The position numbers and the translations under genes were made by a program. A model generated the notes under the pieces. The model was not told the origin of the DNA. It saw only the letters and a program-made list of their open reading frames with translations, and searched no databases. A DNA stretch of 64,000 bases. Source: Lutimaribacter pacificus (GTDB taxonomy: Bacteria; Pseudomonadota; Alphaproteobacteria; Rhodobacterales; Rhodobacteraceae). This document shows, one piece after another, positions 46,556-56,148 of the stretch (within the stretch, counting starts at the first letter, position 1; the number at the start of each line of letters is the position of its first letter). Location of the stretch: the NCBI RefSeq assembly GCF_900142185.1, contig NZ_FQZZ01000004.1, positions 124,001 through 188,000 on the forward strand, in the 5' to 3' direction.

Positions 46556-47284
46556 TCACTCCCCGGGTTCGAAACCCGCTTCGCGCATCAGCCTGTCCGA
46601 ATGCGCCTCAACCTCGCGCTCAAGATGCGCCATGAAACTTTGCCGGTCCATGCCCGGCGCGATCCGCGGCAGGAACTCGACCACCGCCAGCCCTGGCTTG
46701 CGCAGGATGCCGGTGCGCGGCCAGAACAGCCCGGCATTCGTCGCCGCGGGCACGCAGGGCTGGCCGAGTTGCTCATACAGAACGGCGGTGCCCACCTTGT
46801 AGGGCGCGCGCGCCCCCGGTTTCACCCGCGTGCCCTGCGAATAGATAATCAGCTGTCCGGGCTGCGCACGGCCCTTTTCCACGTCCTCGATCATCCGGGC
46901 GATGGCCGCGCCGCGCTTGCCGCGATCGACCGGGACGCAGCCCAGCCGCCAGGCATAAAGCCCGATCACCGGCGTCCACAGCAGTTCGCGCTTCATGATG
47001 AATTTCGCCACCGGCGCGTAGTAGAAGATGATCAGGATATCCAGGAAGCTCTGATGCTTTGCCGCGATCAGCACCTCGTCGGTCGGCACCTCGCCACGCA
47101 CCTCGTGGCGCAGGCCCAGCATCCAGCGCGCGCTCCAAAGCGCATAGCCGGCATAGGTCTGGCAGGCGGCGCGCGCGCCGCGCGGGCTCAGCGCGGCCCA
47201 GGGCAGGAACACGATCCCCAGCACCCCCATCGCCAGGTAGACCTGGATCACATAGACCAGCGACTTGATCCATTGCCACGACAT
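46556..47284 (-). CDS. plsC: 1-Acylglycerol-3-phosphate acyltransferase (PlsC-like), SQGT variant
   Basis: The 242-aa membrane-associated acyltransferase has two N-terminal hydrophobic segments and motif I AAKHQSFLD (HX4D, about residues 77-85). Motif III reads IIYSQGTRVKPGA (about 143-155) where PlsC normally has (F/P)EGTR: the Glu is Gln. Rhodobacteraceae homologues often show this, so it need not be inactive. It acylates lysophosphatidic acid or a related lysolipid. The ATG overlaps the ftsX stop (TGATG) and it is co-transcribed with ftsEX. Confidence 0.84.
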   Translation of the reverse strand: MSWQWIKSLVYVIQVYLAMGVLGIVFLPWAALSPRGARAACQTYAGYALWSARWMLGLRHEVRGEVPTDEVLIAAKHQSFLDILIIFYYAPVAKFIMKRELLWTPVIGLYAWRLGCVPVDRGKRGAAIARMIEDVEKGRAQPGQLIIYSQGTRVKPGARAPYKVGTAVLYEQLGQPCVPAATNAGLFWPRTGILRKPGLAVVEFLPRIAPGMDRQSFMAHLEREVEAHSDRLMREAGFEPGE

Positions 47285-48192
47285 CACGGCAGCTCCCTCA
47301 GCGTCCGGGCGGCGGCCAGGTGCGTCGCCAGGAACGCCACCAGCGCGGCCAGCAGCGGGATCACCAGCGGCAGCAGCCACCCCGCCCCCCGGAACCCGAG
47401 GCCGGTCAGGAACCCGCCCGTCGTCTGCGCCGAGGGCAGCAGCAGGATCGCCCCGATCCCGGTCACCACGCCGATCGCCGCGCCGGTCAGCGTGCGCAGC
47501 GTATACCGCCGCACGAAGGCCTTGGCGATATAGCTGTCGCGCGCGCCCACCAGCCGCAGCACCGCGATCACCTGCGCATTGGCCGCCAGCGCCGCGTTGG
47601 CCGCCAGCGTGATCATCGCAGCCATCGCGCCGAAGATCAGCCCGATCGACACCCAGCCCAGCAGCCGCAGCCGCGAGGCCGCGCTGACCAGCGGCCGCCG
47701 CCAGCGCGTGTGATCGTCCAGCACCGCGCCCGGCACCTCGGCCGACAGCCGCAGCCGCAACCCTTGCGCGTCATAGCCGTCGGCGGTTTCGATCACCTCG
47801 ATCAGTTGCGGGATCGGCAGGGTTTCCACCGGCAGGTCGGGGCCGAACCACGGCTCCAACAGCGCGCGCTGTTCCTCGTCGCTCAGCGCGCGGGCGCTGG
47901 CCACGCCGGGGGTCTGCTCCAGCACGCGCAGGGCGGCCTGCGTCTGCGCGTCGATCTGGTCGGCGGGGGCGGATATGCGCAGGGTCGACGACCGCGCCAG
48001 TTCCTCGCCCCAGCGGTCGGCCATGCGGCCCGTCGCCACCGACAGGGCCAGCGCGAACACCGCCAGGAACGCCATCGCCGCCGCGCTCAGCAGCGTCAGC
48101 CGCGCGGTGATGCCCGTCGGCGGCACCATCCGGTCGGCCTGCGCGTCGCCCACGATGAAATCGGCGACCTGGCTGAAATCGGGGCGCTTCAC
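47284..48192 (-). CDS. ftsX: Cell-division ABC transporter permease FtsX
   Basis: The 302-aa protein has four predicted membrane segments and a periplasmic domain (about residues 60-165) after the first helix (about 35-55). The second half carries the FtsX/MacB-type LVGARDSYIAKAFVRRYTLRT loop. With FtsE it regulates peptidoglycan hydrolases at the division site. The start is a GTG at 48192, overlapping the ftsE stop (GTGA). Confidence 0.9.
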   Translation of the reverse strand: MKRPDFSQVADFIVGDAQADRMVPPTGITARLTLLSAAAMAFLAVFALALSVATGRMADRWGEELARSSTLRISAPADQIDAQTQAALRVLEQTPGVASARALSDEEQRALLEPWFGPDLPVETLPIPQLIEVIETADGYDAQGLRLRLSAEVPGAVLDDHTRWRRPLVSAASRLRLLGWVSIGLIFGAMAAMITLAANAALAANAQVIAVLRLVGARDSYIAKAFVRRYTLRTLTGAAIGVVTGIGAILLLPSAQTTGGFLTGLGFRGAGWLLPLVIPLLAALVAFLATHLAAARTLRELP

Positions 48193-48866
48193 AGGTCCGC
48201 CCCCGCCAGTTGCAGCCGCCGTCCGGCGATGCGCAGCACGCGCGCCTGCACCTGCCCCTTGGCCGCGCGGATCAGGTTCAGGTCGTGGGTGGCGATCATG
48301 ATCGTCTTGCCCATGCGGTTCAGCTCGACCAGCAATTGCAGCAGGCGCTGCGACATTTCCCAGTCGATATTGCCGGTGGGCTCGTCCGCAAGGATCACGT
48401 CGGGCGACATGATGACCGCGCGGGCCAGCGCCGCGCGCTGGCGCTCGCCGCCCGACAGTTCCGGCGGCAGCGCATCGGCCCGCGCCTTCAGCCCGACCCA
48501 GGACAGCAATTCGCGCAGGTTCACCGACTCGTCCAGCGTATCGCGCCCCGACACGGTCAGCGGCAGCGCCACGTTGTCGGCCACCGGCAGATGGTCGAGG
48601 AACTGCACGTCCTGGTGCACCACCCCGATCCGCCGCCGCGCCAGCGCGATATCGTCGCGGTCCATCGCGCGCACATCGGTATCGAACAGCCGGACATGCC
48701 CCGCCGTCGGCATCAGCGCGGCATAGCACAGCTTGAGGAACGTGGTCTTGCCCGCCCCCGAAGGCCCGGTCAGGAAATGAAACGACCCCGGCGCAAGCTG
48801 CAGCGATATGTCGCTCAGCAACTCGCCCCCGCCATAGCTCATGGCCACGTTTTCCAGCTCGATCAC
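48189..48866 (-). CDS. ftsE: Cell-division ATPase FtsE
   Basis: The 225-aa ABC ATPase has Walker A GPSGAGKTTF (about residues 34-43), signature LSGGERQRAALARA (about 136-149) and Walker B VILADEPTGNID (about 156-167), the FtsE form. The start is a GTG at 48866, preceded by AAGGGGG. It is the first gene of the ftsE-ftsX-plsC-PPOX run and is divergent from a zinc-ribbon protein gene. Confidence 0.92.
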   Translation of the reverse strand: MIELENVAMSYGGGELLSDISLQLAPGSFHFLTGPSGAGKTTFLKLCYAALMPTAGHVRLFDTDVRAMDRDDIALARRRIGVVHQDVQFLDHLPVADNVALPLTVSGRDTLDESVNLRELLSWVGLKARADALPPELSGGERQRAALARAVIMSPDVILADEPTGNIDWEMSQRLLQLLVELNRMGKTIMIATHDLNLIRAAKGQVQARVLRIAGRRLQLAGADL

Positions 48867-49029
48867 CGCGCCAGCCCCCTTTTGGCTTCTTCTGCACGAC
48901 ACGGGCCACAGTTGCAATCGGGATGCAGGCGCGCGCAGGTCTCTGTTTACACTTTTCGGATGCGCCTTTGCCACATATAGTGGCCCCACAAGGCATTAAG
49001 CCAATCATACGGGGCCACGAGGGGGCAGA

Positions 49030-50073
49030 ATGCGACTGGTTTGCCCGAACTGCGGCGCACAATACGAGGTACCGGACGACGTGATCCCCCATGGCGGGCG
49101 CGACGTGCAATGCTCGAATTGCGGCCATACATGGTTCCAGGTCCATCCCGAACAGGATGCCGGCCTTGCCGAGGATCTGGGCGAACCGCCCGCGCAGGAC
49201 GATCCCGAAACCGACCTGACCGAACCGGCCCCGCCCGAGGACGATGCCGGCATGTGGGATGCGGCCGGCGACGACCTGCCGCTTGCCGACGGGCTGCACC
49301 CGCCGGTGCGCGATGGCTGGGACGAGGACGACGGTGACAGCGATATCGCGCCGCGCCCGTGGGACAGCCCCGCCGCCCGGATACCCACCCCCCCGGCCGA
49401 AGATTACGAAGACGATTACGAAAGCTGGGACGAGACCCCGCCGCCCCCGCCCGAGCCGCGCCGCAACCTAGACCCCGGCGTCGCCGACCTGCTGCGCGAA
49501 GAGGCCGAGCGCGAGACCCGCCAGCGCGCCGCCGAACGCGGCGGCCTGGAAACCCAGCCCGAGCTTGGCCTGTCCCAGTCCGACGAGGACGAGACCGCGC
49601 GCCGCCAGCGCGAGGCGCAGGAACGCATGGCCCGGCTGCGCGGCGAACAGCTGCCCGACACCGACCCGCAAACCGGCGCGGACAGCGCAGCAATGGCCGC
49701 CGCCGCCAGCGCCGCCGCCTCGCGCCGCGATCTGCTGCCCGATATCGACGAAATCAACTCGACCCTGCGCTCGACCTCGGATCGCCGCCCGGCGGCCTCT
49801 GCCGGCGATCACGAACATCCCGGCCCCGACGAAGCGCCCGCGCAGGCACCCCGCCCCGGCGGGTTCCGCCGTGGCTTTTCGCTGGTGGTACTGCTGATGG
49901 TGCTGGCGATCGCGCTCTACGTCTTCGCGCCGTCCCTGGCCGAGATGCTGCCCGCCCTGCGCGACCCGCTGGCGGCTTATGTCGAGATGATGAACGGCCT
50001 GCGCCTGTGGATCGACGAACAGTTGCGCGGCGTGCTGAGCTGGCTCGACGGGCTGTCCACCACCGGGGGCTGA
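49030..50073 (+). CDS. MJ0042 zinc-finger domain protein with C-terminal membrane helix
   Basis: The 347-aa protein starts with a zinc ribbon, CPNCGAQYEVPDDVI (two Cys, about residues 5-19) and VQCSNCGHTWF (two Cys, about 32-42). A long Asp/Glu/Pro-rich disordered middle and one transmembrane segment near residue 282 (LVVLLMVLAIALYVFAPSL) follow. The MJ0042 ribbon is common in bacterial membrane-associated regulators; the function is unknown. It is divergent from ftsE and convergent with the TIGR02302 gene. Confidence 0.78.
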   Translation: MRLVCPNCGAQYEVPDDVIPHGGRDVQCSNCGHTWFQVHPEQDAGLAEDLGEPPAQDDPETDLTEPAPPEDDAGMWDAAGDDLPLADGLHPPVRDGWDEDDGDSDIAPRPWDSPAARIPTPPAEDYEDDYESWDETPPPPPEPRRNLDPGVADLLREEAERETRQRAAERGGLETQPELGLSQSDEDETARRQREAQERMARLRGEQLPDTDPQTGADSAAMAAAASAAASRRDLLPDIDEINSTLRSTSDRRPAASAGDHEHPGPDEAPAQAPRPGGFRRGFSLVVLLMVLAIALYVFAPSLAEMLPALRDPLAAYVEMMNGLRLWIDEQLRGVLSWLDGLSTTGG

Positions 50074-50076
50074 CGC

Positions 50077-52698
50077 TCAGAACCGCTCCAGCAGGCGTCT
50101 GAGGTAATCGCGTTCATCTTCCGTCCGGTCGGCATCGCCCGACCGGCGGCGGATCTCGTCCAGCAACTCGCGCGCCCGGCGATAGACATCCTCGCCCTGC
50201 AGCATGTCGTCGCCGGTATCCAGGCTTTGCCCGCGCGATCCGGGGTTGCGGCCCAGCGGGTCGCGCTGCGCACCCTGCGCGTCGCTCATCTGGGTGTTCT
50301 CGCCACCCTGCTGCTGGCGCTGCTCCTCGGCCATCGCTTCGCCAAGGTTGCGGATACCGTCGCGCAGCGCGTCCATCGCCTCGGCCTGGCGGTCGATCGC
50401 CTCGGGCAGGTCGTCGTCGCGCAACGCATCCTCGGCCCCGTCCATCGCGCGGCCCGCCCGGTCCAGCGCCTCGCGCGCGGCCTCGCCGGCCTCGCCGCCG
50501 ACACCGGGCAACTGCCCGCGCTGGCGGTCCAGTTCCTGACGCAGGGCGCGCTGGCGGTCGGCCAGCGACTGGTCCAACCCCTGCCCCTCGCCCTGCCCCT
50601 GTCCGGGCTGGCCCTGCTGCTGGCCGGGTTGCTGACCCTGCCCTTGCTGGCCCTGTTGGCCCTGACCCTGTTTCTGGCCTTGCTGCTGCCCCTGACCCTG
50701 TTGACCCTGCTGGCCTTGCTGACCGGGCTGCTGCCCCTGCTGCTGGCCCGGGTTGAACTGTTCCTGCAAATCGCGGAACGCCTGGTCCGACAGGCCCTGC
50801 TGGTTGCGCAGGGTTTCGGCCAGCCCCTCCATCGCCTGCTGTCCCGGCGATTGCTGGCCCTGTCCCTGCCCTTGCGTGACCTGCATGTTCTCAAGCATCC
50901 GCTGCAACTCTTCCAGCGCCTGCTGGGCTTCGGCCATGCGGCCCTGCTCCATCAGCTCCTGTATGCGATCCATCATGCGCTGCAGGTCGTCCTGCGTCAT
51001 GGTCATGCCCTCGTTGGGCATCTGGTCGCCGTTCTGCTGCGCCTGTTCGTTCTCGCGCTGCGCCTGCTGGGCCAGCTGCCGCATGTAATCGCGGGTGGCG
51101 TCGCGCAACTCCTGCATCAGGCGGGCGATCTCTTCGTCGCTGGCGCCGTTCTTCATCGCCTGCTGAAGCCGCTCCTGCGCCTGGCGCAACCGCTCCAGCG
51201 CGTCGTCCAGATCGCCATCCTCAAGCTCGACCGCCAGATCCCACAGCGCCTGCGCGATCTCGTCCTGCTTTTCCACGCTCAGCCCGTGGATCAGGTTCGC
51301 CTCCAGCCGCCGGATGATGCCGCGCAGCCGCAGGTAATCGGTTTCGCGCTTGAACACGCCCTCCTCGGGGCGGTGGCTCAGCGTGCGCAGAATCTGCGCC
51401 ACCCGCCGGCCGTTGTCGCGTGTCCACAGCAGGTCGCGCCGCTGCTCGATAATGGCCGAGGCCATCGGGTCGAAGAACCGCCGCGCCGGCAGGTTCAGCA
51501 CCTTGGGCTGCGCCTGCCCGGTCAGCCCGGCGGCATCCTCGACCGTCACGGTCAGTCGCACCGGCAGACGCGCCCACGGGTGCTGCGAGAAATTGTCGAC
51601 CAGCCGTTCCTCGAACTCGGCGCGGGTGCCGGTGATCGGCAGCGGCACCGGCATCTCGATCGCCGGGCGCGGCTCGGGATCGGCGGTCAGCCCGTGGCGG
51701 CGGTCGACCGCCGCAAGGTCCAGCTCGATCCGCGCGGTGCCGCCCACCACGCCGTAATCGTCGCGGGCAGTAAAGGGCAGCGTCATCTGCCCGTCCACCG
51801 ATGTCTCGGCCTCGCCCGTGATCTCGACCGACGGGGCGCCGTCGGGGCGCATGGCGATCTGCCAGCTGCGCCCGCCGGGGCCGCTGACCGCAAGGTTGCC
51901 GGATTGCGCGACGGTGAAATCCTGTTCCGGCGCCGATGCGGGCGGCACCTCGCCGGTGCGGCCCGACACGGTTTCATCCAGCGTCAGGTCGCCCACCTTG
52001 CCGTAGAACCGCAGGATCACCCGGGCGTCCTGCGGCACCTCGATCCGGTCGGCCCGGATATCGGCCATGTACAGCGTGGGCAGCCCGGTATAGGCGGGCG
52101 GCTCGATCCAGCCCTCCCAGGCCGGGCCGGTGGCCAGCGCCTGCCCGCCGCCGGGCGTCATCTGCGTCACCGTGCCGACCCGCAGGATCGAGCCGAACAG
52201 GATCGCCACCGCCAGCGCCAGAACCGCGACATAGCGCAGGGCGAACGGGTCTTTCCGCGATACGCGCAGGTCGGGTTCGACCGCGCGGGCATTGCGCGCC
52301 ACCGCCGCCGCCCGCGCCTGGTGCGCGCGCCACAGCGCGACCGAGGCCGGATCGTCCGCGCCGATGGCGGGCTTGTCCAGCAGCGCGCCGATCGGACGGC
52401 CGGGCAGCCGCGCGTCCATCCGCGCCAGCGCCTCCATCCGGCGCGGGATGCGAAACGCCCGCAGCCCCCGCCATGAAAACCACAGCACCGCCGCACCCGC
52501 CGCCACGATGGCGGCCCAGACCGCCTCGACCGGGGCGCTGTCGTGCAGGCCCAGCATCAGACCGGCAAGGCACAAAAACAGCACGGTCCAGACCGGCCAG
52601 AACGCCTGCGTGATGCGCTCGGCCCAAAGGCCTGCCCAGGTCAGCGCCAGCGAACGGCGGAGTTTCGTCCAGTCGGCTTGCGGTTCGGTGTCGGTCAT
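50077..52698 (-). CDS. TIGR02302 family (DUF4175) large membrane protein
   Basis: The 873-aa protein belongs to the TIGR02302 family of alphaproteobacteria, of unknown function. The N-terminal about 180 residues hold three or four hydrophobic segments, followed by beta-rich segments. The C-terminal third holds helical, Gln-rich coiled coil (RMMDRIQELMEQGRMAEAQQ) and a Gln/Gly tract. The family commonly sits near lysA and cell-envelope genes, as here. It starts 34 bp from lysA in the same direction. Confidence 0.82.
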   Translation of the reverse strand: MTDTEPQADWTKLRRSLALTWAGLWAERITQAFWPVWTVLFLCLAGLMLGLHDSAPVEAVWAAIVAAGAAVLWFSWRGLRAFRIPRRMEALARMDARLPGRPIGALLDKPAIGADDPASVALWRAHQARAAAVARNARAVEPDLRVSRKDPFALRYVAVLALAVAILFGSILRVGTVTQMTPGGGQALATGPAWEGWIEPPAYTGLPTLYMADIRADRIEVPQDARVILRFYGKVGDLTLDETVSGRTGEVPPASAPEQDFTVAQSGNLAVSGPGGRSWQIAMRPDGAPSVEITGEAETSVDGQMTLPFTARDDYGVVGGTARIELDLAAVDRRHGLTADPEPRPAIEMPVPLPITGTRAEFEERLVDNFSQHPWARLPVRLTVTVEDAAGLTGQAQPKVLNLPARRFFDPMASAIIEQRRDLLWTRDNGRRVAQILRTLSHRPEEGVFKRETDYLRLRGIIRRLEANLIHGLSVEKQDEIAQALWDLAVELEDGDLDDALERLRQAQERLQQAMKNGASDEEIARLMQELRDATRDYMRQLAQQAQRENEQAQQNGDQMPNEGMTMTQDDLQRMMDRIQELMEQGRMAEAQQALEELQRMLENMQVTQGQGQGQQSPGQQAMEGLAETLRNQQGLSDQAFRDLQEQFNPGQQQGQQPGQQGQQGQQGQGQQQGQKQGQGQQGQQGQGQQPGQQQGQPGQGQGEGQGLDQSLADRQRALRQELDRQRGQLPGVGGEAGEAAREALDRAGRAMDGAEDALRDDDLPEAIDRQAEAMDALRDGIRNLGEAMAEEQRQQQGGENTQMSDAQGAQRDPLGRNPGSRGQSLDTGDDMLQGEDVYRRARELLDEIRRRSGDADRTEDERDYLRRLLERF
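50586..50760 (-). repeat. Gln/Gly-rich low-complexity tract in the TIGR02302 gene
   Basis: On the minus strand this segment encodes a run of about 58 residues of repeated QGQQ, QPGQQ and QGQG units, at about residues 646-704. The DNA is made of imperfect CAGGGC/CAGCAG-like units and is a likely site of length variation by slippage. It lies in a predicted flexible region between the coiled coil and the C-terminal helices. Confidence 0.75.
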
Positions 52699-52732
52699 AC
52701 GCCCTTTCCCGGGCCGGGACGCGCCAATCGCG

Positions 52733-53998
52733 TCACAGCCATTCGGGAATGGTATCGCGGTTTATGATTTCGTCAAAGGTCGGACGTCGGCGGATAACCG
52801 CGAATTGATCGCCCTTCACCAGAACCTCGGGGATCAGCGGGCGGGTGTTGTATTCGCTCGACATCACCGCGCCATAGGCCCCCGCGCTGCGGAAGGCGAC
52901 CAGATCGCCCTCGGCCAGCGGCGGCAGGGCGCGGCGTCTGGCGAAGGTATCGCCGCTTTCGCAGACCGGGCCCACCACGTCGTAAAGCTGCGGCTCGGTC
53001 GCGGGCGCGGGTTCGTTCACCGGGACGATATCGTGATGGGCATCGTACATCGCCGGGCGGATCAGGTCGTTCATCGCCCCGTCGAGGATCAGGAAATCGC
53101 GGTCCTGCCCCGATTTCACATAGATCACGCGGCTGACCATGATGCCGGCGTTCCCCGCGATCAGGCGGCCCGGCTCGATCTCGATCTCGCAGCCCAGATG
53201 CGCCAGTTCCTCCTTGACCATCTGGCCGTATTCCACCGGCAGCGGCGGGGCGGTGTTGTCGCGGGTATAGGGAATGCCCAAACCCCCGCCAAGGTCCAGC
53301 CGGGTGATCTCGTGCCCGTCGGCGCGCAGCGCCTCGGTCAGTTCCGCCACCTTGCGGTAAGCCGCGCGATAGGGCTCCAGATCGGTCAGCTGGCTGCCGA
53401 TATGCACGTCGATCCCCACCACCTTGATACCCGGCAGGCTGGCGGCATGGGCATAGACCGCGCGCGCGCGGCCGATCGGGATGCCGAACTTGTTTTCCGC
53501 CTTCCCGGTCGAGATCTTCTCGTGCGTTTTCGCATCCACGTCCGGGTTCACCCGCACGGTGATCGGCGCAATCACGCCCAGCGACAGCGCGACCTCGCTC
53601 AGCGCCTGCAATTCGGGTTCGGATTCCACGTTGAACTGGCGAATCCCCCCCTCCAGCGCGGCGCGCATCTCGTCGCGGGTCTTGCCCACGCCGGAAAACA
53701 CGATCCTCTCGCCCGGCACGCCCGCGGCGCGCGCACGTGCGTATTCCCCGCCCGAAACCACGTCCATCCCCGCGCCCAGATCGGCCAGCGTGCGCAGGAT
53801 CGCCTGGTTGCTGGCCGCCTTCATCGCGTAACAGACCAGGTGTTCGGTGCCCTCCAGCGCCTCGTCGAACAGGCGGAAATGCCGCGTCAGCGTGGCGGTG
53901 GAATAGCAGTAGAACGGCGTGCCCACGGCGGCGGCGATCTCGGCCACCGGCACGTCCTCGGCGTAAAGCGCGCCGTCGCGATACAGGAAATGGTCCAT
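52733..53998 (-). CDS. lysA: Diaminopimelate decarboxylase
   Basis: The 421-aa fold-III PLP decarboxylase has the Schiff-base Lys in CYAMKAASN (about residue 60), HIGSQLTDLEPY, EPGRLIAGNAGIMVS, and the C-terminal GPVCESGDTFA with the catalytic Cys. It decarboxylates meso-diaminopimelate to L-lysine. The start at 53998 is chosen over an in-frame ATG 33 bp upstream. It is co-directional with the 5-FTHF cyclo-ligase and mgtE. Confidence 0.94.
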   Translation of the reverse strand: MDHFLYRDGALYAEDVPVAEIAAAVGTPFYCYSTATLTRHFRLFDEALEGTEHLVCYAMKAASNQAILRTLADLGAGMDVVSGGEYARARAAGVPGERIVFSGVGKTRDEMRAALEGGIRQFNVESEPELQALSEVALSLGVIAPITVRVNPDVDAKTHEKISTGKAENKFGIPIGRARAVYAHAASLPGIKVVGIDVHIGSQLTDLEPYRAAYRKVAELTEALRADGHEITRLDLGGGLGIPYTRDNTAPPLPVEYGQMVKEELAHLGCEIEIEPGRLIAGNAGIMVSRVIYVKSGQDRDFLILDGAMNDLIRPAMYDAHHDIVPVNEPAPATEPQLYDVVGPVCESGDTFARRRALPPLAEGDLVAFRSAGAYGAVMSSEYNTRPLIPEVLVKGDQFAVIRRRPTFDEIINRDTIPEWL

Positions 53999-54079
53999 GC
54001 GCTTGCGTCCCCTTGCGTCAGGCCGCGTCATAAGGCGTTCCGGCCCGCGGCGAAACAGGAATCTTGCCGCCTGCCGCGC

Positions 54080-54640
54080 TCAGTCCGGGGTGATGATCCC
54101 GCGCTCGGTCACGATCAGGTCCAGCGGCTGGTCGGTCGGCTCCAGCGGCAGGACGTCGGCCTCCTGCGCGGCATAGGCAAAGCCGATGGCCAATGTCGCG
54201 TGATGGGCGCGCAGCCGTTCCAGCGTGCGATCATAGAACCCCCCGCCATAGCCCAGCCGCCCGCCCGTGCGGGAAAACGCCACCAGCGGCACGATCACGA
54301 TCTCGGGTTCCATCCAGTCGTCGACCTCGGGCACCTGCGCGCCGAACGGCCCGTCGCGCAGCGCGCAGCCCGGCTCCCACCGCGAAAACCGCAGCGGCAG
54401 CCCCGTGCCCTGGATCACCGGCACCCCCACCGGGCCATGCGCCGCCGCCTCTTCCATCGCGGGCAGCGGGTCGATCTCGGTGCGCATCGCCATGTAGCCC
54501 GCCAGCGGCACGCCGCGATAGCCGGCCAGAACCTCGCTCAGGTAACCGCAGGCATTGCCGCGCGCGGCCTCGTGCGCCGCCTGCCGCCGGGCGAACCCCG
54601 CCTGCCGCGCGGCCACCTTGGCCATGTCCGGCGCGCTCAT
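54080..54640 (-). CDS. 5-Formyltetrahydrofolate cyclo-ligase
   Basis: The 186-aa protein has the N-terminal phosphate-binding Arg-rich region and the C-terminal ATP/substrate motif GGRLGYGGGFYDRTLERLR (about residues 130-148), as in MTHFS enzymes that convert 5-formyl-THF to methenyl-THF. It overlaps the mgtE stop by 4 bp at its start. Confidence 0.9.
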   Translation of the reverse strand: MSAPDMAKVAARQAGFARRQAAHEAARGNACGYLSEVLAGYRGVPLAGYMAMRTEIDPLPAMEEAAAHGPVGVPVIQGTGLPLRFSRWEPGCALRDGPFGAQVPEVDDWMEPEIVIVPLVAFSRTGGRLGYGGGFYDRTLERLRAHHATLAIGFAYAAQEADVLPLEPTDQPLDLIVTERGIITPD

Positions 54641-56028
54641 AGCAGCCACAACACGGCCAACCCTAGGAAGGCGAAGAACCCCACCACATCGGTCACCGTC
54701 GTCACGAACGCCCCCGAGGCCAGCGCCGGGTCGATCCCCATCCGGTCCAGCAGCACCGGGATCACCGTGCCCGCCAGCCCCGCCACCACGAGGTTGATCA
54801 CCATCGCCGCCGCGATCACGTAGCCCAGTGCGGGCGAGCCGAACCAGACCAGCCCGACGACCCCCATCACCGCGGCAAAGACCACGCCGTTGACCAGCCC
54901 CACCAGCACCTCGCGGCGGATCACCCGCCACACGTTCGATCCGGTCAAATCCTTGGTCGCCAGCGCCCGTACCGCCACGGTCAGGCTTTGCGTGCCCGCA
55001 TTGCCCCCCATCGAGGCCACGATCGGCATCAGCACCGCCAGCGCCACCACCTGCGCGATCGCATCCTCGAACTGCGCGATCACCAGCGAGGCCAGCACCG
55101 CCGTCACCAGGTTCACCGCCAGCCACGGAAACCGCCCCCGCGTGGTTTCGATCACCCGGTCGGTCAGGCTGCCCTCGCCCACACCGGCCAGGCGCAGGAT
55201 GTCCTCCTCGTGCTCCTCGTCCAGCACCGCCATCGCGTCGTCGATGGTGATCTGCCCCACCAGCCGGCCGTTCTCGTCCACCACCGGGGCCGAGATCAGG
55301 TGATACTGGTTGAACGCATAGGCCACGTCGCCCTCGTCCTGGTCGACGGGAATGACCTTGAAGATCTCCTCGGTGATGTCGACCAGCCGCACGTCGCGGC
55401 GCGAGCGCATGATCTTGCCCAGCGTCACGTTGCCCACCGGATGCATCCGCGGATCGACCAGCACCACGTGATAGAACTGGTCGGGCAGGTCCTCGTGGTT
55501 GCGCAGGTAGTCGATGGCATCGCCCACCGTCCAGTGTTCGGGCGCGGCCACCACCTCGCGCTGCATCAGGCGGCCGGCGGAATATTCCGGGTAGCTCAGT
55601 GCCTGCGCCACCGCCGCGCGGTCGGGTTCTTCCAGCGCGCCGAGGATCGCCTCCTGCTGCGGCTCGTCCAGATCCTCCAGCAGGTCGACCACGTCGTCGC
55701 TGTCCAGCTCGCGCACCGCGTCGGCCAGAACCGCCGGGTTCAGGATCGCGATCACCTCTTCGCGGATCGACTCGTCCAGCTCCGACAGGATGTCGCCGTC
55801 GAACTCCTTGCCGTAAAGCTCGATCAGCCGGCGCCGGTCATAGGTGTTGATCTGTTCCAGAAGGTCGGCGATGTCGGCCGCATGCAGCGGCTCCATCAAC
55901 TCGGTCAGCGCGGTGGCGTCGCCCACATCGACCGCATAGAGGATCGCCGCAACCGTCCTCTTGTCCAGAAGATAGGCTTCTTCCTCGGCCTCCGGGCGCT
56001 CGTCGATATCGGTGTCCTGCTCGGTCAT
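54637..56028 (-). CDS. mgtE: Magnesium transporter MgtE
   Basis: The 463-aa protein has the MgtE N-terminal superhelical domain (about residues 20-145, with acidic DADSDDVVDLLEDLD-like repeats), a CBS pair (about 150-270) and five C-terminal helices with GNAGTQSLTVAVRAL (about 351-365), part of the Mg-channel signature. The ATG at 56028 is preceded by a run with little Shine-Dalgarno; an upstream ATG 30 bp earlier is possible. It is divergent from the guanine deaminase gene. Confidence 0.93.
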   Translation of the reverse strand: MTEQDTDIDERPEAEEEAYLLDKRTVAAILYAVDVGDATALTELMEPLHAADIADLLEQINTYDRRRLIELYGKEFDGDILSELDESIREEVIAILNPAVLADAVRELDSDDVVDLLEDLDEPQQEAILGALEEPDRAAVAQALSYPEYSAGRLMQREVVAAPEHWTVGDAIDYLRNHEDLPDQFYHVVLVDPRMHPVGNVTLGKIMRSRRDVRLVDITEEIFKVIPVDQDEGDVAYAFNQYHLISAPVVDENGRLVGQITIDDAMAVLDEEHEEDILRLAGVGEGSLTDRVIETTRGRFPWLAVNLVTAVLASLVIAQFEDAIAQVVALAVLMPIVASMGGNAGTQSLTVAVRALATKDLTGSNVWRVIRREVLVGLVNGVVFAAVMGVVGLVWFGSPALGYVIAAAMVINLVVAGLAGTVIPVLLDRMGIDPALASGAFVTTVTDVVGFFAFLGLAVLWLL

Positions 56029-56148
56029 ACGCGCCCCCGTTCCGATTTGCCCCCTCATATCCGATTGCGGCGGCGCAAAACAATGGTCAGCGGCAATTTA
56101 CGCCCCCTTTGCGGCACAGTAGGATCACCCGGGCACAAGGGGACGGCG

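Noticed and set aside
50586-50760. CRISPR-like periodic repeats
   Set aside because: The units are 6-15 bp, have no spacers of constant length and encode a Gln/Gly tract.
50227-52476. A long plus-strand frame opposite the TIGR02302 gene
   Set aside because: Leucine/Arg-rich antisense artefact of the Gln/Gly-rich coding strand.
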